From Thermococcus piezophilus (GTDB lineage: Archaea; Methanobacteriota_B; Thermococci; Thermococcales; Thermococcaceae): a DNA stretch of 64,000 nt. The position numbers and the translations under genes were made by a program. The notes beneath the pieces were generated by a model. That model was given only the letters and a program-made list of their open reading frames with translations. It was not told the origin of the DNA and made no database searches. Within the stretch, counting starts at the first letter, position 1, and every line of letters begins with the position of its first letter. Shown here piece by piece: positions 9,037 through 17,390 of this stretch. Location: assembly GCF_001647085.1 (NCBI RefSeq), contig NZ_CP015520.1, positions 434,001-498,000 on the forward strand, given 5' to 3'.

Positions 9037-9398
9037 AGCTTCTCCTCTATTTTTTCCAACCTCTTGTTCATTTCCTCAAGCTCTATGGCGAGTTTCCTAG
9101 TGAGTTCCGTTATCTCACGCTCGGTCTTGTCAACGGCCAGGTAGACCCTGAAGATGAGGATGTATCCTAGGCCGATACCTATAACGAAGAGGGCGTCAAA
9201 ACCTCTTCCAAGGCCAAGGATGCGCTTTATCTCGTTGGCTATCTCCACGGGAAATATCGCGACTATCATGAGGCCAAGCAAGAGTGCCTCCCAGAAGAGA
9301 AAGTCTTCCCACTCAAACTCCCTGCGCCCGTACCTGCCGAGCACATAGACCATCAAAGCCAGGACAACAACTATCGTTATGTACTGAACCGCGTACAT
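9033..9398 (-). CDS. DUF2304 small membrane protein
   Basis: 121 residues with three hydrophobic segments (about 3-20, 36-55 and 70-92) and a charged C-terminal coiled coil (TEREITELTRKLAIELEEM). This matches DUF2304 proteins, which are often encoded next to GT2 glycosyltransferases, as here; they may anchor or assist the polyprenyl-phosphate sugar transferase. GAGGTG at spacing seven favours ATG 9398 over upstream codons at 9404 and 9407. It directly follows the HAD-GT2 gene, probably in one transcript. Confidence 0.7.
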   Translation of the reverse strand: MYAVQYITIVVVLALMVYVLGRYGRREFEWEDFLFWEALLLGLMIVAIFPVEIANEIKRILGLGRGFDALFVIGIGLGYILIFRVYLAVDKTEREITELTRKLAIELEEMNKRLEKIEEKL

Positions 9399-9403
9399 GT
9401 CCA

Positions 9404-10726
9404 TCACCTCAGTTTGTCAAACAGCAGGTTAAGAGCTATCTTAACCCCCTCCAAAATGTTCGTACCCTTCTTCATGGAGTACTCGGTATAGACGGCCTTT
9501 ATAGGAACCTCCACAATCCTGCAGCCGTTCTTCGAGACCTCTATGATTATCTCGCTCGAAACCGCATAGCGATCGCAGGTTATCGTTATTTTTGACGCAC
9601 ACTCACGGTTGAAGCACCTAAGCCCGCTCTGGCTGTCGCTGACGTACTTCCTCGCGAAGACCGCGGTTATGGCGTCGAGAACGAAGTTGCCGAAGCGCTT
9701 GACGAATGGCATCTGACTTGTATCGCCCTTGAGTCTTGAACCCACCGCAAAGTCCGCTTTGCCTTCAGCGACTGGCTTCATAACGCGAAGAGCATCACTA
9801 ACAAGATGCTGGCCGTCGGCGTCGAAAGTTAGGATTAACCTCGCGCTCCTTCTGAGGGAGTATTTAATGCCCGTACCTAATGCCCCTCCGAGTCCGCGGT
9901 TGACGAGATGAGTGAGCACGTGGACATTCTTTGAGCGGGCTATCTCGGCAGTCCTGTCCCTGCTACCGTCGTTGACGACGACTATCTCCTCTGCCCGGAA
10001 GTAGCGCAAAAGGTCGTCGAGAACCACGCTGATGGTTTTTTCTTCGTTGTAGGCCGGAACTACGATGTAGGTGCTTAACAGGTTCTCCAGCAGTCGAGGG
10101 AGCTCTTTAATCGTTTCAACCTCAAAGCTCGGCTCTGCCTCGACGCTGAAGCTCATCCTTCCGGCGTTGTGGCCAGTTATCATAACGCTCAGGGCACCGA
10201 GCTCATTAGCGGGGATTACATCGTAACCGTGATCCCCAACGACGAGAACCTTAGTTGGCTCGACGCCGAAGGCGGTAATTATCCTCTCAAGCTGGCCAGC
10301 ATTTGGCTTGACTTCCCCGACCGGAACATCGTCTCGGGTGGATATCAGCGAGAAGTAGTCCTTAATGCCGTGCATCTCGAGGGCCTTCATCGTTGCCTCA
10401 CGGGAACTCCTCGTCATTATCGCCATAGGAATACCCTTTGCCCTTAGGAACTCCAGAACATCCATGACTCCCTTGAAGAGAAAGCTCCTCTCCATCCGCT
10501 CCACTTCAAGCTCAACCATTATTGAGTAAAGCTCCTTAAAGCTCCCCCCGGTTTCCCTCGCTATCCTATGGAGATTCTCGTACATTGGGGTTAGATTCCC
10601 CATTATCTCCTTTGGGATGCCCATCTGGAGCAATCTTGATTTCAGCTCCTCCTTCACCTCAGAGAAGGGCTTTGGGGCTCCTATTAGCGTTCCGTCCAGA
10701 TCAAAGACCACCAGCCTTATGTCCAT
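9404..10726 (-). CDS. Fusion of HAD hydrolase and GT2 (DPM1-like) glycosyltransferase
   Basis: 440 residues with two enzymes in one chain. Residues about 1-215 are a HAD-superfamily phosphatase: FDLDGTLIG (nucleophile and acid Asp), a Thr/Ser motif in IMTRSSRE, Lys in EVKPNAG and GDHGYDV. Residues about 217-440 are a GT-A glycosyltransferase: YIVVPAYNEEKTI, VVNDGSRDRT, DADGQH and SDSQSGLRCF, typical of dolichyl-phosphate mannose/glucose synthases. GGTGG precedes ATG 10726 (MDIRL). The fusion suggests the phosphatase acts on a sugar phosphate, nucleotide or lipid phosphate linked to the transferase reaction. Neighbours (DUF2304, GT4) support a role in lipid-linked sugar or protein glycosylation pathways at the membrane. 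Confidence 0.85.
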   Translation of the reverse strand: MDIRLVVFDLDGTLIGAPKPFSEVKEELKSRLLQMGIPKEIMGNLTPMYENLHRIARETGGSFKELYSIMVELEVERMERSFLFKGVMDVLEFLRAKGIPMAIMTRSSREATMKALEMHGIKDYFSLISTRDDVPVGEVKPNAGQLERIITAFGVEPTKVLVVGDHGYDVIPANELGALSVMITGHNAGRMSFSVEAEPSFEVETIKELPRLLENLLSTYIVVPAYNEEKTISVVLDDLLRYFRAEEIVVVNDGSRDRTAEIARSKNVHVLTHLVNRGLGGALGTGIKYSLRRSARLILTFDADGQHLVSDALRVMKPVAEGKADFAVGSRLKGDTSQMPFVKRFGNFVLDAITAVFARKYVSDSQSGLRCFNRECASKITITCDRYAVSSEIIIEVSKNGCRIVEVPIKAVYTEYSMKKGTNILEGVKIALNLLFDKLR

Positions 10727-10734
10727 AGCTTCCA

Positions 10735-10748
10735 CCGAAGGATTTATT
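10735..10748 (+). promoter_or_regulatory. BRE/TATA promoter of the GT4 gene
   Basis: CGAAGGATTTATTTC on the plus strand predicts transcription from about 10770, with a short leader carrying GGGTG before ATG 10784. It lies just upstream of the divergent HAD-GT2 start. Confidence 0.55.
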
Positions 10749-10783
10749 TCTAGGCAGCCGTAACACCTGTGGGTGTGCTTAGT

Positions 10784-11692
10784 ATGATGTGGGCCGCTCC
10801 TCTTATAGGTTTAACCCTAACTCTCATCCTCACGCCGTACGTTGCCAGGAGAATGAAGAAGGCAGGGATAACCGGACGGGATATCCACAAACCCGATCAG
10901 CCAGACGTAGCCGAGATGGGGGGAATCACTATCCTTCTGGCGCTTCCTGTGGCGCTCTCGCCCTTCATGAACGAAGAGCTCGCAATGGCCTTAATTGTTT
11001 TCCTTCTCTTCGGGATCGTTGGAGTTATAGATGACCTGACGAACCTCAGACAGCTCCACAAGGTAATCCTCTCGCTCTTCGTCTCCATCCCCGCTATGTT
11101 TCTTGGGGTTTCATCGGAGATTGATGTCTTCGGCTTTTCGCTCAACCTAGGGGTTCTTTATCCAATCTTCACGGTGCTCTTCGTAACCGGTTCCGCGAAC
11201 CTTGTGAACATGCTCGCCGGATTCAACGGGCTCGAGATTGGCGCTTCGGCGGTAGCACTCTTCTTTCTATCCCTAATAACCGAAGGAAACGCTAGACTGC
11301 TCGCACTAGCTGGAATGGGTGCTGCTCTCGGCTTCCTGTGGTGGAACAGATACCCCTCAAGAGTCTTTCCCGGCGATACTGGAACACTGAGCGTCGGGGC
11401 TCTTATAGGATTAATAGGAATTATAGGGAAAGTCGAGGCTTACGCAGCGGTACTCCTTATACCTCATTTCCTCGACTTCATCATAAAAGCGATGGGGGTA
11501 CGTTTTGGAGTCCGCAGGCACGGAAGAACGACCGTCCGCCCCGATGGGACCCTTCAGGCTCCCCCGTATCCAAGCTTTTTGGGGATGATAATGAGAAAAG
11601 TCAAAGTAACAGAGCCAAAGCTGGTCGCTATAGTATGGTTCATTGAGGCTATTCTTGGTCTTCTCGTCTTGGTTTTTCGTCTATCACTTTAA
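10784..11692 (+). CDS. GT4-family (WecA/MraY/AglH-like) polyprenyl-phosphate sugar-phosphate transferase
   Basis: 302 residues with about nine membrane segments. Family motifs are HKPDQPDVAEMGG, the Asp pair in GVIDDL, NLVNMLAGFNGLE and FPGDTGTLSVGA, and the conserved basic loop VRRHGRTT. Such enzymes transfer a sugar-1-phosphate from UDP-sugar to dolichyl (polyprenyl) phosphate, the first step of N-glycan or surface glycan assembly. Start is ATG 10784 (GGGTG upstream); an upstream GTG at 10769 lies at the predicted transcript start. Its 3' end overlaps the convergent Cas6-like gene by 44 bases. Sugar specificity cannot be read from sequence. Confidence 0.85.
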   Translation: MMWAAPLIGLTLTLILTPYVARRMKKAGITGRDIHKPDQPDVAEMGGITILLALPVALSPFMNEELAMALIVFLLFGIVGVIDDLTNLRQLHKVILSLFVSIPAMFLGVSSEIDVFGFSLNLGVLYPIFTVLFVTGSANLVNMLAGFNGLEIGASAVALFFLSLITEGNARLLALAGMGAALGFLWWNRYPSRVFPGDTGTLSVGALIGLIGIIGKVEAYAAVLLIPHFLDFIIKAMGVRFGVRRHGRTTVRPDGTLQAPPYPSFLGMIMRKVKVTEPKLVAIVWFIEAILGLLVLVFRLSL

Positions 11693-12398
11693 CCATGCCA
11701 AAGCCATACCTCGTTTTCTCCCCAAAGCCATTCTCGTAGCCAAAGCGAGCTATTTCAAGGGAACCGCGGTAGCGGAATATCATCAGAGAGCCGCGGTAGT
11801 AGGTATCCTTGACGAGTATCCTAACGGGTTTGAACTTGATGACATCTATTGTGAAATCTTTATCCTCAGGCATCGCCCCCATTATGGCCGAATAGCGCAT
11901 CAGCATAACCTTCCTGAGCTTCTCGAAGAAGGCCCTCTCATTTGGATAAAGATCCCATATCTTCATATTGTTACTGCCCAACTTGACCGTCCTGACCATG
12001 ATTGGGCTGAGAGTAGAAAAAAGAGCTTCATTCTTTATTTTAGGCTCCTTAAGCATCTTTATATCATCAGCTATGAAGGCAGCATCTCCTATTTGAAGAA
12101 TGGGACTATCAATGAAACCCACAACCACTGCCTTTATAATTTCACTCGACGAAGAGGATATGTAGAGTGAGACATCATCTGAGAGAACTCTTATTCCCTT
12201 GTCAGGTATCAGCTCGCGCTTTCTCACCATTATGCGGGAGAAGGTGAGATAGTCAACATGACTGACCCTGGCCTCACGAGCAAGCTCAGGAGAAACTACT
12301 GCCATTTTTTCGATGAGCTGAGTGTAAACATCATAGTTGTAGTTGAACGGAAGAACAGTGCCTTCTTCAGCGGGCCTGAATTTTATCTCAACCCTCAT
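11649..12398 (-). CDS. Cas6-like RAMP protein, probably non-catalytic paralogue
   Basis: 249 residues with the double ferredoxin-like RAMP layout and the C-terminal glycine-rich loop GYENGFGEKTRYGFGMVKV that defines Cas6 proteins. Cas6 cuts CRISPR precursor RNA within repeats. By my alignment to P. furiosus Cas6, whose triad is Tyr31, His46 and Lys52, the corresponding positions here are Ile29, Arg44 (a His lies at 47) and Asp49, so catalysis is doubtful. A non-catalytic Cas6 paralogue is known in Pyrococcus. No cas neighbours and no repeat array occur in the window. GGGGTGATGTA precedes the ATG; a TATA-like ATTTTAAGTG lies near 12445. Confidence 0.82.
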   Translation of the reverse strand: MRVEIKFRPAEEGTVLPFNYNYDVYTQLIEKMAVVSPELAREARVSHVDYLTFSRIMVRKRELIPDKGIRVLSDDVSLYISSSSSEIIKAVVVGFIDSPILQIGDAAFIADDIKMLKEPKIKNEALFSTLSPIMVRTVKLGSNNMKIWDLYPNERAFFEKLRKVMLMRYSAIMGAMPEDKDFTIDVIKFKPVRILVKDTYYRGSLMIFRYRGSLEIARFGYENGFGEKTRYGFGMVKVIDEKPRREDQE

Positions 12399-12548
12399 TA
12401 CATCACCCCTAGGTATAACCTACCACTAACAAAATTAACACTTAAAATTAATAAGAATTTCGTAGAGAAGTTCCTGCATATCGTTTTGAATCACCATCAA
12501 ATCAAAAAGTATATGAAATAGTACATCCAATATAACCCCACAATGGAT

Positions 12549-12561
12549 AGAGTTAAAAAGG
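12549..12561 (+). promoter_or_regulatory. TATA-like promoter of pan
   Basis: AGAGTTAAAAAGG lies about 45 bases before the ATG at 12600. The leader then carries GGAGAGAGGTGA. Confidence 0.5.
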
Positions 12562-12599
12562 CTCTTCTACACAATTGAACCCGGAGAGAGGTGAAACTT

Positions 12600-13796
12600 A
12601 TGAGTGTTGAAGACGTTGAGATTAAACCCTCAGAGGAGTACGATGACTACGTCATGTATCTCAAGCGCAGGATTAGGCAGCTTGAGCTCCAGGTGAGAAC
12701 GCTTGAGGCCGACAAGGAGAGACTGGAGAGGGAGCTTTCACGCTTACGTATGGAGATGTCGAGGTTAAGGCAGCCTCCTGCCTTCGCGGGGACGCTGATA
12801 GAGCTCCTCGATGAAGATAGGGCAATAGTCCAGAACTACAACGGACCCCGCTTCGTCGTTAGAATCGCTCCGTGGGTGGAGCGGGAAAACCTGAAGCCTG
12901 GAGCGAGAGTTGCCCTTGACCAGAGGACAATGGCCATCGTAGAGCTCCTTCCAAGCCAGAAGGATCCAAGCGTTCTCGGCTTCGAGGTCATCGAAAGGCC
13001 AACGGTCAGCTACAATGACATAGGCGGCCTCGAGAAGCAGCTCCAAGAGCTGAGGGAGGCTGTAGAACTCCCACTCAAGCATCCGGAGCTCTTCGAAAAG
13101 GTCGGAATAGATCCACCTAAGGGCGTTCTCCTCTATGGCCCGCCGGGATGTGGAAAGACCCTCCTGGCAAAGGCCCTTGCCCACGAAGTCAACGCGACCT
13201 TCATCCGCGTTGTCGGAAGCGAGTTAGTAAGAAAGTTCATTGGAGATGGTGCAAGGCTTGTCCACGAGCTCTTCGAGCTGGCCAAGGAGAAGGCTCCAAC
13301 TATAATATTCATCGACGAAATAGATGCCATTGGAGCAAAAAGGATGGACGAGACCACCGGTGGCGAGAGGGAGGTCAACAGGACTCTCATGCAGCTCCTT
13401 GCAGAAATGGACGGCTTCGATCCGAGGGGCAACGTCAAGATCATTGCAGCGACCAACAGGCCAGATATCCTTGACCCAGCACTGCTCAGGCCAGGAAGAT
13501 TCGACAGGCTCATAGAGGTTCCGTTGCCAGACTTCAAGGGCAGGCTCGAGATACTCAAGGTGCACACGAGGAAAATGAGCCTCAAGGACGTTAGCCTTAG
13601 GACAATCGCGGAGATGACCGAAGGGGCGAGCGGTGCAGACCTGAAGGCCATAGTCACTGAAGCGGGAATGTTTGCCATAAGGGACAGGCGCGAGTACGTT
13701 ACTCAGGAGGACTTCCTCAAAGCTATCGAGAAGGTCTTTGGCTCGGAGCAGAGGCTCGCCCAGCAGATAGCCATGCACGAGGTCATGTACGGCTGA
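12600..13796 (+). CDS. pan: Proteasome-activating nucleotidase (PAN), AAA+ ATPase
   Basis: 398 residues. N-terminal coiled coil (about 15-65), OB domain (about 70-140) and AAA+ module: Walker A GPPGCGKT, Walker [15 protein letters not shown], arginine fingers in RPGRFDR, and sensor 2 region [10 protein letters not shown]. The C-terminal MYG fits the hydrophobic-Tyr-X motif that docks into the proteasome and opens its gate. PAN unfolds substrates for the 20S core; a beta subunit is encoded at 58443. GAGAGGTGA favours ATG 12600 over the GTG at 12591. The 3' end overlaps the convergent MFS gene by 14 bases. Confidence 0.97.
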   Translation: MSVEDVEIKPSEEYDDYVMYLKRRIRQLELQVRTLEADKERLERELSRLRMEMSRLRQPPAFAGTLIELLDEDRAIVQNYNGPRFVVRIAPWVERENLKPGARVALDQRTMAIVELLPSQKDPSVLGFEVIERPTVSYNDIGGLEKQLQELREAVELPLKHPELFEKVGIDPPKGVLLYGPPGCGKTLLAKALAHEVNATFIRVVGSELVRKFIGDGARLVHELFELAKEKAPTIIFIDEIDAIGAKRMDETTGGEREVNRTLMQLLAEMDGFDPRGNVKIIAATNRPDILDPALLRPGRFDRLIEVPLPDFKGRLEILKVHTRKMSLKDVSLRTIAEMTEGASGADLKAIVTEAGMFAIRDRREYVTQEDFLKAIEKVFGSEQRLAQQIAMHEVMYG

Positions 13797-14916
13797 CGCC
13801 GCTTTCTTCCATTTTCTCCAGTTTTCCTCCCACTTTGATTATCGCCCAGGCGAGAAGATACATGATCGGGATCGAAAGAAAAGCATTCTCATAGCCGAAA
13901 CTATCGATTAACCGGCCAAAGAGATAAGGACCCACCGTCGCTCCAAAGAAGCCGACCATGTTAACAAAGCCCATCACTGAGCCCATGTTCGCCCCACTGG
14001 CCTTTTCGGATGTGTACGCGGTGACTATCGCCCCCACGGAGTAGAAACTCAACCCAAGAGGAAGTACAACCCAGGGGGATGCCGTAATGGCTAGGATGAA
14101 GGTTAAGAGGGCGTTGAGACCGAACACTATTTCAATACTCCTCTTTCCAACTCTGTCGTAGAGCTCACCACCAAAAAGCGAGCCGGCTATTCCAACAACA
14201 GACAGCAAGGAAAAGAATAGTGAGGCTGTCTCAAGCGAAACACCAGAGTTTATGAAGAATGAGACGAGAAATGTGAGCAGGCCAAAGAAAGCCGCGAGGA
14301 CTATAAAGTTCGCCACACTGAGAAGGGAGACGTTCTTGGGGATAGAGAAACTGACCTTGCTCGGCCTTGAGACTTCACCCTTAATAGCAAAAGCCAGGGC
14401 GAGACCGACGGCGAAGCTCATAGCCGAGAGGACAAGGAACGCATAGCGCCACTCTAGGTTAATGGCTATGGGAACGACTATCAGGGGTGCCATGCCGCTC
14501 CCGATGGGTGGGCCCACCATAAAGACTCCCAAGGCAGACCCCTTCCTCTCGCGGTAGACCTCACTTATCAAAGCTGTAGCTGGGGCGTAGTAAAGGCCGG
14601 AGAAGAAACCGTAGACCGCCCTAACCGCGAGAAGTTCCCAGTAATGCTTGGCAAAGCTTATGAGTGCGGACGAGACAGAGTAGCCGATTATGCTTATCAC
14701 GAGGAGGCGTTTCCTTCCGATTTTGTCACCGAGGTAACCGGCCGGAACCTGGATGAGGGCATAGGGAAGAAGTAGGGAGGTCATCAGAAGGCCAACCTCG
14801 GCGTTGTTTATCCCTAATTCTCCTTTTATCATCAGTATGAGGGGCGAAATTGCCATTCTGTGCGCGTAGTTGAATATCCAGCCAAGGGATAGGAGGAGCA
14901 AGAGCCTTCGGCGCAT
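13783..14916 (-). CDS. MFS transporter
   Basis: About 377 residues and 12 predicted membrane segments. The loop after helix 2 has [13 protein letters not shown], the signature of the major facilitator superfamily, and a similar [12 protein letters not shown] occurs in the second half. The TATA-like TCTTTTAAG at 14939-14949 predicts a transcript start near 14918, so the ATG at 14916 (MRRRLLLLL) is the likely, nearly leaderless, start; the open frame extends further up without a ribosome site. Substrate is unknown. Convergent with pan and divergent from rio2. Confidence 0.82.
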   Translation of the reverse strand: MRRRLLLLLSLGWIFNYAHRMAISPLILMIKGELGINNAEVGLLMTSLLLPYALIQVPAGYLGDKIGRKRLLVISIIGYSVSSALISFAKHYWELLAVRAVYGFFSGLYYAPATALISEVYRERKGSALGVFMVGPPIGSGMAPLIVVPIAINLEWRYAFLVLSAMSFAVGLALAFAIKGEVSRPSKVSFSIPKNVSLLSVANFIVLAAFFGLLTFLVSFFINSGVSLETASLFFSLLSVVGIAGSLFGGELYDRVGKRSIEIVFGLNALLTFILAITASPWVVLPLGLSFYSVGAIVTAYTSEKASGANMGSVMGFVNMVGFFGATVGPYLFGRLIDSFGYENAFLSIPIMYLLAWAIIKVGGKLEKMEESGVSRT

Positions 14917-14937
14917 GGTTTCGATAAAGAACTGAGC

Positions 14938-14949
14938 GCTTAAAAGATT
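14938..14949 (-). promoter_or_regulatory. TATA box of the MFS gene at 14916
   Basis: Minus strand ATCTTTTAAGCG; distance to ATG 14916 implies a leaderless or nearly leaderless mRNA. Confidence 0.5.
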
Positions 14950-14990
14950 GTCGGCAGAATTGCCCACTCAATGGACGGAAATGCCGACTA

Positions 14991-15002
14991 ACGTTTATAA
15001 AG
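14991..15002 (+). promoter_or_regulatory. TATA box of rio2
   Basis: ACGTTTATAAAG, about 35 bases before the ATG at 15034; GGGAGAAGAG follows in the leader. Confidence 0.65.
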
Positions 15003-15033
15003 TCCTGTTCCCGAGCGATTTTAGGGAGAAGAG

Positions 15034-15966
15034 ATGGTAAGCAAACTGTTGGCACTTGAGGCTTATCCGAACCTGCGAGACCTAGACTTCCGCATACTCA
15101 GAGGGGTAGAGCTGAACATGCGCCATCACAAGTGGGTGCCGCTCGAGGACGTGGCAAGGTTCGCTAGGGTGGATGCAGAAACTGCGTCCTTCCGCCTCGG
15201 AAAGCTCGACAACTGGGGGCTGGTGAGGAGAAGGAGCGACATAGGTTACATCGGCTACCAGCTCACGATCCACGGCTACGATGTCCTAGCCATCAGAACT
15301 TTTTCGAAGAGGGGAGTTATCGAGGCCATCAGCACAACGCAGATAGGCGTTGGAAAAGAGGCCGACGTTTACGTAGCCCTAACCCCGAGCGGCGAGAAGG
15401 TTGCCGTAAAGTTCAACAGAATTGGAAGAACGAGCTTCACGAGAGTAAAGCTCTACCGTAGGGACTTCATAGACAAGCACCACATAAGCTGGCTCTACGT
15501 TTCGCGCCTCGTTGCCCAAAGGGAGTATGAAGCTTTGCAGCTCCTCTCGCCAATCGCAAGGGTTCCACGTCCCATAAGCTGGAACAGACATGTCATAGTG
15601 ATGGAGTTCATCGAGGGAACCGAGCTGGCCGAGCTGAGAGACACTGATCTGACCACCGAGGAAGCCTCACGTATACTCGACCGGGTTCTAGGGGAATACC
15701 TCAAGATAGTCCGCTTCGGCATGGTGCATTCAGACATGAGCGAGTTCAACATAGTTTTAACCAACGATGACGACATCCTAATCATAGACTGGCCGCAGTA
15801 CCTGCCGACAGCCTATCCAGAGAGCCTTGAATACCTAAAAAGAGACATAACCGTACTGCTCAACGCCTTCAGAAGGAGATGGCGGGTTGAGAGGGATTTT
15901 GGCGAGATATGGAGAGAATTTTATGAAGCATGGCTCATGAGCAGAGGTGGTAAAAATGGCAATTAA
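15034..15966 (+). CDS. rio2: Rio2-type serine/threonine kinase
   Basis: 310 residues. An N-terminal winged helix (about 1-90) specific to Rio2 precedes the RIO kinase domain. Key elements: the nucleotide loop GVGKEADVYV, the lysine in VAVKFNRIG, the hinge VIVMEFIEGTEL, the catalytic loop HSDMSEFNI and the metal-binding IIDWPQY. Rio2 acts in late maturation of the small ribosomal subunit. The next ORF overlaps its 3' end, suggesting co-expression. Preceded by TATA and GGGAGAAGAG. Confidence 0.95.
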   Translation: MVSKLLALEAYPNLRDLDFRILRGVELNMRHHKWVPLEDVARFARVDAETASFRLGKLDNWGLVRRRSDIGYIGYQLTIHGYDVLAIRTFSKRGVIEAISTTQIGVGKEADVYVALTPSGEKVAVKFNRIGRTSFTRVKLYRRDFIDKHHISWLYVSRLVAQREYEALQLLSPIARVPRPISWNRHVIVMEFIEGTELAELRDTDLTTEEASRILDRVLGEYLKIVRFGMVHSDMSEFNIVLTNDDDILIIDWPQYLPTAYPESLEYLKRDITVLLNAFRRRWRVERDFGEIWREFYEAWLMSRGGKNGN

Positions 15967-16447
15967 ATTCGAACCGCTGAACCGGCGGGAGAAGATAGTT
16001 AAACTCTTCCGAGAGGCCATAGAAGCCGAGAACGCTAGGGATTTGAAGACCGCCAAAAGAAAGCTGGATGAGATAATGGAGCTGGCTCGCAAGACCGAGC
16101 CGGAGTTCTACTTCGAGGCCTGCTTCAGGATGGCCGACGTATTCATCCAGGAGAACAACTACCGTGGAGCCGTTAAGTGCGCGATAAGGGGAATATACAA
16201 CGCCCCAAATAGGGACCTTTACCTCTCCGGTATCAAAAGGCTTGGGGATATCCTCTTCATCATGAAGAGGCAGAACCGCCTGGGGGAACTCCCCGAGAAT
16301 ATGGACATTACCCTCAGCCTCGTGAAAGACGATGAAGAGCTCCACTCCTTCGTGAGTGCCCTCGTGAGGCTCGCGAGGGGCGAAGAAGTGAAGGAAGACT
16401 TCAAGCTGAAGGAGTTCAGAGAGATAATTGAGGCCCTCAAAGAATAA
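15956..16447 (+). CDS. Conserved helical (TPR-like) protein of unknown function
   Basis: 163 residues, almost wholly helical, with two TPR-like helix pairs around ARDLKTAKRKLDEIMEL and QENNYRGAVKCAIRGIY. No membrane segment or catalytic motif. GAGGTGG lies just upstream of ATG 15956, inside the rio2 3' end, so it is probably translated from the same mRNA and may act with Rio2 or in ribosome biogenesis; that link is positional only. The 3' end overlaps the convergent radical SAM gene by 11 bases. Confidence 0.7.
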   Translation: MAIKFEPLNRREKIVKLFREAIEAENARDLKTAKRKLDEIMELARKTEPEFYFEACFRMADVFIQENNYRGAVKCAIRGIYNAPNRDLYLSGIKRLGDILFIMKRQNRLGELPENMDITLSLVKDDEELHSFVSALVRLARGEEVKEDFKLKEFREIIEALKE

Positions 16448-17390
16448 TGTCCAGGGATCTCTTCACGTACTCCATTTCCGGAATGAACGGGAAGTTGTAG
16501 GGCTCTTTTTTCGGCCTCTCGTTGTAGTAGGGCCTGTTGCAACCGGGGCAACCGTGAGTAGTGAAAACTTCCACCGGAAGGATCTCAGCCAGTTCACCCT
16601 TTGAGATTCCAAAACCTATGAGGCCACCATCTCGATCAAATTCAAGGTCATGAAACTCGACTATTCCTTCCTTCAGAAGGTAGTGGACCACTTGAATGCG
16701 TCTGTAACGCTTGAAGTTCGGCGGTTCAACCTTTTCAAGGCGCGTCCCCCTGATGGGTGTGAATGCAAAAAGGGAAACCTCCGCGTCCATCGAATAAGCC
16801 CTTGCTATCGTCTCAAGGGCTTCCCTATCCGTCTCACCAAGGCCTACAATGATGTGCACAAAAGCCTTGCCCTCGCCGAAGATACTTATGACATCCTTGG
16901 TAAAGCGCCACATATCGTCCCAGGAATAGGTGGAGTCCTTTATCTCAGGATAAAGCCTCTCGCTCGCGACGTCGAGGCCGACGCCGATGTAATCGACTCC
17001 GAGCTCCCTAAACCTCTCAAGGGTTTCTTTATCAACGGGCGTTATCGAGAGGGAAATCGGAAGGCCGAGGGGCTGGAGACCTTCGAGGATTGTAAAAACG
17101 TCATCGACCAAACCGGGATAGTCAATGGTCTGGAGGCATATTCGAGCGAAGTTTCCATCGCGAAGTTTTTCCACAATGGTTTCCAGCTCAAAGGCTGGCC
17201 AGGTCACGCGGGAGAGCCTGTTCAAATCTGCATTACTTTCCCTCGCCTGGGGGCAGAAGGCGCAGTTGTTTCTGCAACGGCCCTCGTGATACGTCATCAG
17301 ATAAGCAGTATGAGGCCTTGCAAGCATTTTAGCCTTGATTAAACCCATAGCTACAGCCGTGCCGTACGAGACCCTTATCAGCATGCTCAT
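16437..17390 (-). CDS. lipS2: Radical SAM protein, LipS2-like subunit of archaeal lipoyl synthase
   Basis: 317 residues with a radical SAM motif C-x3-C-x2-C (GRCRNNCAFCPQAR) and biotin-synthase-like barrel elements (CLQTIDYPGL, SITPVDKETLERF, IIVGLGETDREAL). A C-terminal cysteine pair (GCPGCNRPYYNERP) may bind a second cluster. In T. kodakarensis two radical SAM proteins, LipS1 and LipS2, together make lipoate; by fold and by remembered gene order (two genes after rio2) this is the LipS2 partner. No LipS1 is in the window. Its start overlaps the MFS stop, so asparaginase, MFS and this gene look like one transcript. Confidence 0.7.
   Translation of the reverse strand: MSMLIRVSYGTAVAMGLIKAKMLARPHTAYLMTYHEGRCRNNCAFCPQARESNADLNRLSRVTWPAFELETIVEKLRDGNFARICLQTIDYPGLVDDVFTILEGLQPLGLPISLSITPVDKETLERFRELGVDYIGVGLDVASERLYPEIKDSTYSWDDMWRFTKDVISIFGEGKAFVHIIVGLGETDREALETIARAYSMDAEVSLFAFTPIRGTRLEKVEPPNFKRYRRIQVVHYLLKEGIVEFHDLEFDRDGGLIGFGISKGELAEILPVEVFTTHGCPGCNRPYYNERPKKEPYNFPFIPEMEYVKRSLDIIL

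Noticed and set aside
12399-12590. CRISPR array beside the Cas6-like gene
   Set aside because: The intergenic DNA shows no repeated units of 24-37 bases with spacers; nor does any other part of the window.
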